Source: Corylus avellana
Lineage: Eukaryota; Streptophyta; Magnoliopsida; Fagales; Betulaceae
Reading direction: 5' to 3'
Length of the DNA stretch: 64,000 nucleotides
Assembly (NCBI RefSeq): GCF_901000735.1
Contig: NC_081542.1
Span: 43,440,238 to 43,504,237 of the forward strand
Shown here: one piece after another, positions 1-12,100 of the stretch
How the letters are laid out: every line of letters starts with the position of its first letter
Numbering within the stretch: the first letter of the stretch is position 1
The notes under the pieces: model-generated
What the model saw: only the letters and a program-made list of their open reading frames with translations
What the model was told of the DNA's origin: nothing
Database searches by the model: none
Translations under genes and position numbers: made by a program

Positions 1-202
1 CGGTTCAAACTTCGTAGAGAATTGGAAATTTATCATGATATCAGTAAATGATCCTAACTTCAAATTAAATTTAAAAAATTCTGCATATTGAACCCCCCTT
101 ATTGTTAGAATAATAAGTAAATGATTACATTACATTCACCATTTGGAATCAACTCAAGCATTTTGGGCCGCCGATGAAACAAAAGAATTGGATTTCGCAT
201 AC

Positions 203-1049
203 CTTTGTCCTAACAGAAAGCGGATTGGCAACAACGAACTTGAAGAACTGCGGAAGATATTTACGCTCGCCATCACCATCATTGTACAGCGCAGTGCAGA
301 CGAGCCTAAAAGATTGGGAAGCAAACACAGAAGACATAAACACATGCACTCACTGAAACAAAGACACCGCTGGGTGAGATTACGACTTACGTGTGAGCTC
401 CAAGTTCCTTCACATCGTGTTCCACGATGAAATCGTAGCGCCCTCCCGCGCGTATTGTATCGACGGGGGATTTCGAGGTGTCCAAAAGCAAGATTCTCTG
501 TCTCTCTGTTTGCATTTCCGCCTGCGATGAACCATTCATTGTGCAGTTATTGAAGAGCTTTGTTCGAGGAATGAAAAGTGAAAAACACTGACCTTGATTA
601 TAATTTCCTTCGCTTCGAAATTGGAGCTGTTGTTGATGCTGATATAGCTACAGAACGTCTCTCCCAAGTAAATCGCGCTGTTAAGAGAGTAATTAGAGGG
701 TTATAATTGTGATTAGCGATGAGTTAATTAGGGGAGAGAGAGAGAGAGAAAGAGAGAGAGACCCAAAGGATTGGGGGAGGACGAGGAGGCCGGAGAGGCC
801 CATGGGGTCGGACGGGTCGTGGAGGAGGAATCGGGAGCGGTAGCTGAGATCCGAGGAGTCGGCGGGGTTGGCGACGTGGGAGTCGATGAGGCGGGGGAGG
901 TGGGAGGCGGCGATGGGGTCGTCGAGGATATCCTCGCCCGCAATGAGATCGACCGGGTCCAGGCGGAGCGGAGGGTCCACGTGGAACGACGGCCTGCACA
1001 GCCGCATCACCCTGAACGCGAGCGAGTGCGTCCCTGGACTGCTGCTCAT
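203..1049 (-). CDS. TRAPPC13: TRAPPC13-like trafficking protein particle complex subunit (5' part, partial)
   Basis: Four exons are visible, with joins at 763-1049, 593-677, 391-521 and 203-305. They keep one reading frame for 202 codons, all with GT-AG introns. The next exon lies beyond the left edge, because the 3' donor after the lysine codon at 203 is intact. The protein begins MSSSPGTHSLAFRVMRL, continues with GLLVLPQSFG and ETFCSYIS, and ends with the conserved stretch CTALYNDGDGERKYLPQFF. I recognise these as the N-terminal half of plant TRAPPC13, a subunit of a TRAPP tethering complex that serves Golgi, post-Golgi or autophagy traffic as a Rab GEF component. The visible introns are very short (85, 71 and 85 bp). 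A CT-rich leader directly precedes the ATG, which is the first in-frame Met. The gene lies in tandem with MED16 on the same strand. Identity is firm; its role here is inferred from the family. Confidence 0.88.
734..761. repeat. GA/CT microsatellite in TRAPPC13 intron 1
   Basis: This is an imperfect (GA)n tract on the + strand, CT-rich on the gene strand. It starts exactly at the predicted 5' splice site of TRAPPC13 intron 1, so the donor GT is followed by CTCTCT rather than the usual AAGT. A second CT tract sits at about 1049-1070, just upstream of the start codon. Confidence 0.85.
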
Positions 1050-3111
1050 CTCTCCCTCTCTCTCTCTCTGAGTGCGCTAAAGATGGAAATGGGCGCTAAC
1101 TGTTCGATTATTTAGCTCTCTAGAGTGGAAGAGTTCGTCCAATTGAACCAAAGAACGAACAAAACTAGTTTCGAGGAACAAATTGGAGAGTGGATCTCGG
1201 TTTTGGCACCGTTCGTTAAACTCTTTCCCTCCCCCGCAACACTATTTACTTTCTTTTCTTTTTTTTTTTCCAATAAAACCCACATCAAAATATTCAAATT
1301 TTTTTTTTTTCACTTTTTATATTTCTTCTTTTACTTTTTATATCATATCACTTTTTTTTTTTTTTTTTACTATTATTTAAATAAAAAATTATTACAAAAC
1401 AATATTTTTTTATTTTTTTATACTAAACATTTTTATTTTTTTTACATCAATCCACATCAACTATGGTGTTTAAGGAAAAAAGATTTGACAAACACATTAT
1501 GTTCTTTTGTTAATATAACTATGAGTACCACTATAGATCACCTCTCATAAATCTTATCGTCCTCTTATCCTTCTGGAGTTGAGTTTATTTATCGTGATTT
1601 TTATAGCATTTTGTGTATAAAGATTAATTTTTTAGTTGAAAGACTACGCTACATATGGCTTTAAAAAATGGAAGAGAATAGAAGGCAAATAAAATTACTC
1701 TGTTTTTTTTAATAGCAAATTTATAGGGTTCTAAAATCAGCAGCTCCACAAAAACATGGCTCGTCCCAGTCTACCATCTCTAATACTCAAACAAAAAGGT
1801 ACCACGAGCTTTGCGGTTCATAATCTCTTCCAACAATACCTCAACAAAGCTTACTTACCGCCAGCTTGTTTTTTGGTTCTTTTGCCTACATGCTTCGCAG
1901 ACGTTGCACATATTTGTCTGCATATCAGGAGGGGATATGAAAAACCACCAAGAGCCCGTTTAGCCCTACGATTTCACACGTCTTTAACCCATTTAAACAA
2001 AATCACAAAAAGTAAAAAACGCATAATTTTAAAGAACAAACCACAATCCTACCCAACGTTAACTACTTCAGAAAAAAATCACTTATTCATTAACCGCATT
2101 TCAAAATTGCTATTTTTTCAATTAGAATGTTTTGAAACCGTTAAACCAAACAAACCTTAAAATTGCCATCTGATTCTATCTAATTGACATTTCTGTAGTT
2201 CAAAAGATTTACATTACGTCATCATCTACGAGGGTGTAATTGTTTTTTCGGTAACAGAAAGTACAATTGCTAGCTTTTGCGTAATCTCTTCGTCAACGTA
2301 ATACACAAGATAAACAATAAACCTATCAGGCATCTGCCAACTGATGCAGAGAAGCACGCTGGTATGATTCAAGCAACCGATCGTTCTTTCACAGCAATCA
2401 AGAGCAAAGTTTTTTGCCCCCGCAAGAAATTGTCAATAGTTTGCCAGCAGCAGTGACAACAATAAAATATGTTTTTTCCATCTAGAAATAGTTTTCGTAC
2501 ACAGAATAGATGCGTCGAGGTTGAGGCAAGAAGATTTACAATCTGCCAAGTGGAAAGAGAAGAGAATTGGCAAAAGCCTAAGCATTTAAATAAAATTTAC
2601 CACAAAAAAATTGCAAAATCAAGTCCTTAAGATTGCAATATGTAAAAATTTTTCTGATGTTTTAAGGGGTGGAAGAGTCACCTTGGGATGGGCCAATATG
2701 TACTGTCACTGGGCAAACAAGGAGGGGGATCCGTCCTAGAATCTCTGCAGCAGGATAGCTGCATAAAATAGGGGAGAAGACAAGCATAGTGGGGGTACAA
2801 TTGACCTTGAAACCCAAATTGCATATCTTACAGAAGATTGCTTTGGCATGAATAGAATTCAGCGAACTGAGAAATAGGATGGCTACTATCATGAGATCCA
2901 AGTGAAGTTGATTACTGAGAAAGAAAATATTCTCGAATGAGTCCATCCACCTAACCAACACCTCTTCTCTAAGTGTCCAGTCAGCATCATATTTGGTATA
3001 CTCCCAATTATCAACTACTATATATGCATATCTATCACCATGGAGCTTGTTCCCGTATGAACAGGGAGGGCATAAGCACGCCTATGAACAAAACAGTCGA
3101 TGCAATCATAT
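1050..3111. other. Intergenic region between TRAPPC13 and the MED16 3' end
   Basis: It holds the TRAPPC13 promoter and leader (about 1050-1250). A very T-rich stretch with poly-T runs follows (1255-1445), then unremarkable AT-rich DNA, then the MED16 3' untranslated region just below 3111. Open frames here, such as one at 1756-2160, have no recognisable protein features and look like chance. Confidence 0.6.
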
Positions 3112-6100
3112 CTATACAACACGAACCCATGTTCCACCACACATTGGACAGCCATAAGCCCAGCGGCTGATCCACCAAGTTTCCCGGTCATGTTGATTAG
3201 GTGGAATGGAAGTACCTGGTGACGCAAAAGCTGAAGTCTGCCGCAAGCATCTTATGCACTGCATCCCAAGAAGTCAAGATTACAAAGTTAGATTAAAAAG
3301 GAAAAGCATGTGCAAACTCACTGACAGGGAGGAGAGTAGAAAAGGGGTGTGGGGCCCAAGGGGGAACAAAACACACGAAAAGATGATAAGACTCACAGCA
3401 AGAAATCCTTAAGTAACTCTGTAAATTATCACTAGTCATAGCCGACAGAAGGAAAAAAAAAAAAAAAAAACCAATGGCATTCAGTATTTTCTCAAGGTGT
3501 CAGGTACTTCAAACAAAGTGTTACAGAAGAGAAATAGATGAAAAGTGAAAACATCGCTTGAAATAAACATTTTTTTCTGATCACCACAGGATCTGTCCAG
3601 TCAAGGTAATTAAAGAAATCCATAAGTTAGACAAAGAAAAAAAGGTACCAAATAGATTTTTAACGCAGGGAATTTCTAGATGGAACCCATAGTACTGTCG
3701 ATATCCATATACAGTACGACATATATGAAATGTCTGCAGATCAAGTAACTTAAGGCAAATGACTGCAGATCTTTATCAAGTAACTTAAGCCAAATGACGC
3801 TACGAAATAATATAAAATGTCTGCAGATTTTTATCAACTAGCCACCCTAAGGCAAATGACACTAACTACCCAAATAAGAAATATTTGAATTTTTTAAGAC
3901 CCAACAAATATTTGAATAAGACGATTATCAAACCTTGAACCAAACACCTTCAAGGCCAGTCTTCCACACGGCAGTAACAACATCTCTGCGAGAACCCATT
4001 ATACCAAGATATCCTCCCAGGCCGACAGAAGTGTTCAAGCCAAAAGCTGCATCTCTTTCAGACATCCTGCGCTTCCTCGGCCACAGGCTATGGGCACCAC
4101 AATAAACATCACAATTTTCCAATGAGTTGAAATCAAGTGGGTCTCCAGAACTTAGCTTGGCAGAGTCATCCACAGGACCCATATCATCTAGATCAGACCA
4201 AGGCCCACCGTACATATTCCGCCTGTGCCACTCTTCAGCAGGAGGGTGGAGTTCTAGCTCACGGAGTAAGAGACCAGCAGCATCTGCACCTCTAGGCCGG
4301 GGCATATTCTACGTGGCCCATTAAAGGAGGCAAAAGTTCAGGAGTAGAAATAACAAATGTTAACAGAAGGCATGACTCTAGGATTTCAAAAAATTCAAAG
4401 GAACCGGAGACAGAACAAAGGTAAGGTCAAAACCCATAGTGCCCAAACAAGTAATTTTATTAGACCTTCAGCAAAAGCCCTTCCAACTCTACCAGAAAGC
4501 AAACTCTACCATGCTACATCAGTATAATAGTTTGCGACACTGGCTAACACATATAGCGAGAAGACAACAGTTTATTTTATTTACGGGTCACTATTACTTT
4601 ACTATATTGCAGGCTTTCAAAGCAATAGAGGATTCAGTTTAATCTTTGGCAGGATCATTCATAACTAGTGATAGAGAATCTCATTTAGCTCCCTTTATAA
4701 TCGGTACGTCTTTTAGAAGATTAAAGCATAAACGTAGATACCTGCATATGTGGGCCAAGGGACGCTTCTACAACCTCGGGAAGTACTGTATAATTCCCAT
4801 CAATGTAATGGAGCCGCACCTGGATGTTGCTGCTCCCCACCTGAGAAACTGGCAAGGGATGTGGCAGGTTTGCTGTTCGCCGACAGAGATCCATAAGTAT
4901 AAGGAAAAGGACCCTCACCTGCGTGACACCAATAAATAGAGTTCTTCATGTCAAATTTTTTATGCTCTTATTGAACATGAAACCAAACAATTTTCTTAGT
5001 TCATGAATAAAAAAAATAGTTTTGCCATATGGGAAAAATATTTATTTGGTGCTTCATTTTATGTGGAGTTTGAAGTAATAGGAGAGAATCATCTTTCACC
5101 TCTTCAAAAGTGTATCCTTGACCAGCATTGCCAGAACCTAGTCTTGACCGGCCAGCAGTTCCGTCTTCAATTCCTTTTGCCCCAGCTATGAGTTGATTAG
5201 CTCGAGCTACCTGACCATCATCTGACCTGGCCACAGCTGAAGTTGGTTTCGTAGACACAGAATTGATCTCCTCCAACTTGCCAGGAGCACCTGGCTGAGG
5301 TTTTTGCATATTGGTATCGGCATTTCTCTGTGCAGCCCCGAGAAAGCGGGGAAGTTGTGTTCGCCGAAAGAAAAAACAGAAAAGCAAAAGTTGGCATAAT
5401 CGATGAAGGAAATGACAATCCCCAATGAGCCTAACCGCAGGGGTTCCTGGAAAAGTTCCTGTGTTAATGCTTATCGGCATGAAAGATGATGGACCACTTA
5501 TAGGGTTAGGAGTGGAATTGGACACTCCATCGTTTGTGCTACTGATCTTAGCTATAGCGCCTTGTACCCAAGCTTGCATTTGGGTGCTTCCTGTGGAGCT
5601 TGCAGTACCAGTCTGACCTTCTGGACAATATGGCATTAGTGTTAAGAGAAATGTAGCATTGACATCAATGAGAAAGAGGTACAAAATTATATTCATAGGA
5701 GCTGCTTGTTTCTGGTGACTTAAACACAAAACGCATGTCAATGATCACCATGTGAAAAAGAAAAATATTACAGCAGCTACACCTTGCTTGCCTCTTAAGT
5801 AGGTCAAAAATGATGTGACTGATCAGCATGTGCTCAATTTTTATTGCGTAGGCATTATAGAATTTGACATCTCTGATTAAATCAACATACAAAATTTTGG
5901 GAAGATCAGCACATACTCACCTTGACTTGTTGCAGGAGTAGCAGAACTTTGGGTTGGACTAGTGACCATATTGCGATTGCTTCCAGTGCCAGCTGTAACA
6001 GCATGACTGGCTAATGTGCGACAGAAACTTGCATAGCGCCTTAAGCGTGTAATGAAATGTGAAGCTAGATCAAGAACGGCGTCAACGTAAGCCTGCATTA

Positions 6101-9100
6101 TATTCTAGCAATTAAAAAAAGCTCAAAAATAAAGGAAAAGTGCACAAAATAAAACTACCATATCAAGAAACATAAGAGCTGACAGAGGAAAGGGACACCT
6201 CTGGCCAGCTCAATAACAGTTCTTAGGCTAAGGCTAAATTATAAGCCCAAAATTGGCTAACATTAATTGGTTTGTTCAAGTTTCACTTTCCAGCTATGAT
6301 AGCCTAGACATAGCCCAAATCTATTATACTACATTCTGCAGTATTTATTGAAATATATTCACTTTAGCAACTAAGGAATAAAAAAAAGGAAAATACGTTG
6401 TATGCCGCACAGAAATAACCACATTACATTACAGCTACTGGATGTATGGGACAACTAAGAACCCATCAGTGGCATCAGCTGATCTTAGCATTTAAAATTT
6501 TGACAGGATTGACAGCCAAAAGAAAATAAAAAACAGAAAGGATAAAAAAAGAAAAAAAAAAAAAAAGGATTGAAGACATCACATGAAAATGAAAAGTCAA
6601 AATAGAGCCAAAGGAAACCTGAATGCTCAAAACTAGTGCTGGTTCAACAGCCATTGCTTCAGGATCAATGCCAGATAATGCACCAGTTTGAAGCCATGGC
6701 TCAGGTACTAGAGCCGAAGGATTTATCAAAGCTGATTCAATTCCTTTCCCTAGCATATCTAGCAACAACCTTGCTTGCATATCAAGAACCATTGCCCTAA
6801 CTTCTTGAGCATTTGTACCTTCCAGCAACCTGCATTTTATCCTGTCTAGACTCTGCATCATCCCAAACCAAGTTAGGCAGGTGGATGTCAGCTACAAAGA
6901 TGAAAAAACGGAGGCCATCTATGTGGACTCTTTATATAAATTTTAAAGCAAGTTACTTTATCAGAACTTAAATCAAAAGTCATTTCAATGCATTATGAGA
7001 CTTCCTCAAATAGATACAATTTGGAGAACTGGAACATCATTCGGCTGCAGCAGAAACTTTGTTGTGACTTTATCATAACCTCTCAATGCATCATAAGTAG
7101 CATAGCAATTAGAGGAGCATATCATGTTAGATCATATTAAATAATTTTCTTGTCAAATTTCTATAATTTATACACTATTCGTACCTTTATTTTATTTTGT
7201 GGTAGCACTATTTGGAGAAGTAATGAACAGCACAATTACAAGATAAGAAAGAACCACAAAATGAGATACAAAGTTTCTAATTACCCACAATCCCTGAGAT
7301 GGCACATAACTATCCAGAAAAATTATATTTTTGGAATAGGAAAAAGGTAAGAGGAACCTACAATAGCAAGCAACTCCTATGTTCATAATTGTAAGTATCA
7401 AGTCAGCACATACAAAAAAGTGTTAATGATATCTAAAAACAAAATAAATAGATTTTAAGATTGCAATAGTCAAGAGAAACGTACAGGACCGTACTGTTGT
7501 CTGTGCTGTGTAGAAGGAAGAGAATGAAAATCCGCATCCAAGACTGCAATGACACTGTTCAGAGAAACTGAAAGAAAGCAAGAATCAGTGTCATCAAAAA
7601 GAGGTGCTGACATCATTACACATGGATATTCTCTCGGAAAATGCATAAACGAAGGTATCATATAATGACATTGCATTTGTTTTTTAATTTCTCTTGCACT
7701 ATGCTCTTATCAGTCACACAATAATACTGCAGAAAATTTAAATATTCTTACCAATGCCATCCTCAGCAGCACTCTGTGTACAGCCAACAGCATCCCACCA
7801 ATCAACTCCAACCAAAAGGCTCCACCAAAATCTGCCCTGACAAACAGAAATTAGCATCAGAATACAAAATATTGAAATAACTCTGACAATTGACATGGAA
7901 ATATCCATCAGCACTGATATGTGGACTATCAAAGTTACTCCCTGCAGATAATATATCGCTAAGTACTTTCATAAATTACCTCTCAGCAATTGCACGCTCC
8001 CAGGTTGCTGAGTTGGCCTTCACTTGACTACTTGGAACAGCGGGAGGAAGAACACGAATTATCTTCAACATAGTACGATCCTTGCTAGTGTCATGCCAAA
8101 CAGAAGCTGAACAGCAGCTTGTTGAAGAGAAAGCGGGAGCAGCAATTGCAGATCCAACGTTAATCTGGTATTTATCAACAGGTGCAAAGTTTGGACCAGA
8201 AAATATATGGACCCCACCCCGCAGAAAAGCAATAGCAATCTCACCACCATGAGCAGAATAGACAATTCGAGCAAGAGTCCTAACATCACTTGGGAGATCA
8301 AATGGATCAAAAATGACTTTTTTCCCCTTGTCCACACCTAAATCACATATCTTTCTTACATCAGAAGCTGGTCCTGTTGGAGCTGCTTGGTGAGATTTAA
8401 AATCATCTGTTGGTGGAATGCTTGTATCCACTTTGGACACCCAAACTGTTTGCATGGGTGCCAGCCCACCATAACTAGAAGTGGGATTTCCAAATATTTG
8501 ATGGAGGACAACAGGCTTAAGAGATGATTCCCAGCGCTGCACTCTCCATCCTGTAATTGAAGGACCCTCATCTGGATCATAAGGAGACATGTACTGTCCT
8601 GCACATGCAAAACTAGTTATTGATCAATTTCTTAAACCCACTAAATCCGTTAACTGAAAAGTGAGAACATAAGGCATCAGGCTCAGCAATGTCTGAAGTC
8701 TAGACATGGACAGAAAGCCAGATGTGTATCGTTGCACATGAAAAACTTTCCTTATGCATATGCAAAACTTACTAGTGCATTTTACAGGAATGAGGGAGAA
8801 AAAGAAAGAAAAAAACAGTGATACTTTGCATGGATCAAGATTATGTCTGAGTAAATTACAGGCAACAGTTACCAAGGGGAAAAAAAAGAGCCAACAGAGA
8901 GAGAGAGAGAGCGAACTCTGTTTGCATCATCAATTGCTTAAATTACTAAAACTGAATATCATCAACAAACTAATTGCTCCACTTCAGCAGCAGCATGAAA
9001 TTGAATTTAGAAAATAAATAATTTCAAGTCGGGATAATAAAAGTACCCTCAACTATCACAATAGCTATCACAGAACCACCACGGGTTGGATCAAAGGCAA

Positions 9101-12100
9101 CTGCAGTAACCCCAGAACCCCATGTAGTGGTTGCTGCAGATTGAGCTGCAGCCTCAGGACTCACATAAGCAGAAAAGTTTGAAACTGGCGAGCAATGAAG
9201 TGGTACAATGTCGCTGAGATCTTGATCTGTCCTTTTTCCTTGCGCTGCTTCAGATATTAAATATTCTTGCCAACTAAATAAATATGCAGCCAAAGGGGCA
9301 AAACCTGCCCAACTGGGAGGATTAAGTGAAGGCGGCAACCCATTGCTCAAACTTGTCTTTGGAGTTGCTTGAAATGCATTTCCAGGTCCAGGAGTGACCT
9401 CCCAAACAACAACAGTGGAAGGGTTCACAATAGGAACACCTGCCACATGCATGGCACCACTATCTGTTATGATAGCATCAGCAGCCATGATCCCACTAGG
9501 TCCAGCACCCAAAAGTCCTTTGCTTGTGCAAAACCACTTTGACGCTGCACCATTCTGACTAGGAGGCCACTGGGACCAATGAAGTTGAACAGAACCAGAT
9601 GAGAAAACAGAACAGACGCAAAGAAAGTTGGGCCACCGAGCTGAAACAAAAACCAAAGATTGCATCAGATACAACATTCTTGATGGTGTTTGGATTTATA
9701 ACCTGAATTTGTTTACAAAAGCAGACAACAAATAAGTTTGGGAATACATTATTATTCATCATTATCATAGTAAATAGTACTAGTGGCAGTAGTATCTATA
9801 TAAGATTGTATATTATATTATATCAATAATTTTGACAACCAATTAATTTTAAAGAATCAGATTATAGTGGTAATAAAGAAAAAGGATGGATACATAAATT
9901 TCTCACTTCTTTTTTTTTGATAAGTAAAAGTATTATATAACAAGAACGCAGAGGGGCGCAACCTATATACACGGGAATAAATTTCTCACTTCTTCTATAA
10001 GCAACATTAAATTTACTCATTTTCTTTTATATCACAGTCTTACAACATATAACTTTCAAAAGATAATATTTTATGTTTGTGCATGAAAAACTTTTTTTGA
10101 TAAGTAAATTAATAAATAACGAAAACATGAAAAACTGCCACCAGAAAAACAGGAAAACAACGATAAGGGCACTTATCCTTCTCAACAATCTAGGATTAAA
10201 TCTCATGCATCACTAGTTAATGTAATTGAGTTCAACATTAAGAAACTATATCCACAGGACTATTGAAGAACAAAGTTCTTTTTTTCATTTTTGATAAGTT
10301 ACTATTGAAGAACAAAGTTTTTTTTTGATAAGTAGCTGGTTTTATTAAAAGCGCAAGGCGCCCCTAAGTACACTGGAAATATACAAGGAGGAACACCTAA
10401 CTAGAAAGGGAAAAACGTACAAGGAAATCATCATAGCTAACCGAAATCGGGAAAACAAACGCTACAGTCCAAAGATACAGAGTATGGAAACAATAGGATA
10501 AAAAGTCCTCGAAAGACCTCTTCACATCCTCAAAGCACCTATTATTTCTCTCTCCAAAGACACCAAAAAAAGCAAATAGGCACCATCTTCCAAACTGCAG
10601 CACTCCCCCCTCTTCCTGCAGACCACCAACAGGCTAGCAACTCAAAAACCCGACCAGGCATCACCCAAGATAACCCAAAACGGCCAAAAAAGGCACTCTA
10701 GTTTATTGAAGAACAAAGTTAATCCAGTAATCATCTGGTTTATTTGATTTCCAAGATCTCAATCACCTAGTTTAAGCTTGCTACCAAATATGGTAAACAA
10801 CCAACACCTACAATTTACATATGAATCTTTTTTAAAAAAAATAAGTAATGGATAACTTTATTGAAGAAGTGTAAGGTGCCTTTAAGTACATAGGCGGTAT
10901 ACACATGGGCTCCCACAAGCCCAAAACCCAAAAACCAGCAAGAATACCCACCACCCAACCAACCCAAAACACCCGCAAACCCAACACCCACAAGACATCA
11001 AAGCCCAAAACCCTCAAACGCCAACATGTGTGGGCCTTGCCTTTCCCACGCCTAGAAATATTGCTCATCAGACATTAAAATTCCTGCTGTACTGGGCAGG
11101 GTCATAAACACATTGTAAAGAGAAATTGCAAAGAAAAACAAACCTGAAGTTTGAGACTGCTGTGAAAGGAACTTTTCCTCAAAAGTCGACTTTGAGGTTG
11201 TAGGCGTACTGCTTTTGGAGGAAAGCCACCTGTACTGATTTTTTGCACAAGTAAAACAATAAAAAATAAATAAATAAAAAATAAATAAAAATAAATAAAT
11301 AAACGTACTTAAGGTACAAGAATCAAGCAATAAAGGAAAAGCTAGAACACAGAAGAACTAGGATCCGAGACAATATCTATCAGTGATGTGAAAAGCTTAC
11401 CCAAACCTACTCATAAGCCAAAAAGTTATGATATGGTTACACATTAGAAAAAAGGATTTCACCCTATGCAGTAGAAGACAGGGGAACACGCCCATCAAAA
11501 TGTCTACAAAATATCTTTTTGATTGAAGCAGTACAATAAGTCATGAAGAAACAGATGAAAGCTCTTGAAAAGAAAAATTTTGGAGGGATAGCAATATACT
11601 CAAAAGTGAAAGGCTCAACATTTAGAAAGGGTCGAAATGGTCATTATTTCCAAAGACTTCCTGATTATTAAAATGAAAAAGAACTGAAATCAGTTCTAAG
11701 AATAAGAAGTAGATCAGCAGGGGAAACAGACAGTACTGACGAAGAAACTGTTTTCTGCCATCATAGATGCTGGCTTCTTCTTGTTCTTCTCCTCTGTTAC
11801 TAAGACTGCTGCTGTTTCTTCTTCTCCACTGCCATTCTTCCCTCTGGTTTGGCTGCTATTGTTGCAGATGCATTTGACTCTATTCTATCAAACCCTAGAC
11901 TTTTCAGATTGTGGATGTAACATTTTAGGACAGAGGAGAATAGGCTAATAATACTATCATTTTGTTTATTTACATTGCTAGACATTTACAAGGAAATTCC
12001 TAGTTCATAATAGTAAAAGACCTTCTTATGTGTCTGACTGCACCCCTCACATCTTAATTTTACAGAATTCCCTGGTCAGACACTATGTCCATTCTAACAC

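Noticed and set aside
1756..2160. 134-codon frame between TRAPPC13 and MED16
   Set aside because: Low-complexity Lys/Asn/Phe-rich composition, no family resemblance and no splice context.
10397..10603. Small gene in the MED16 intron
   Set aside because: It is the C-terminus of LINE ORF2 within a truncated insert with target duplications.
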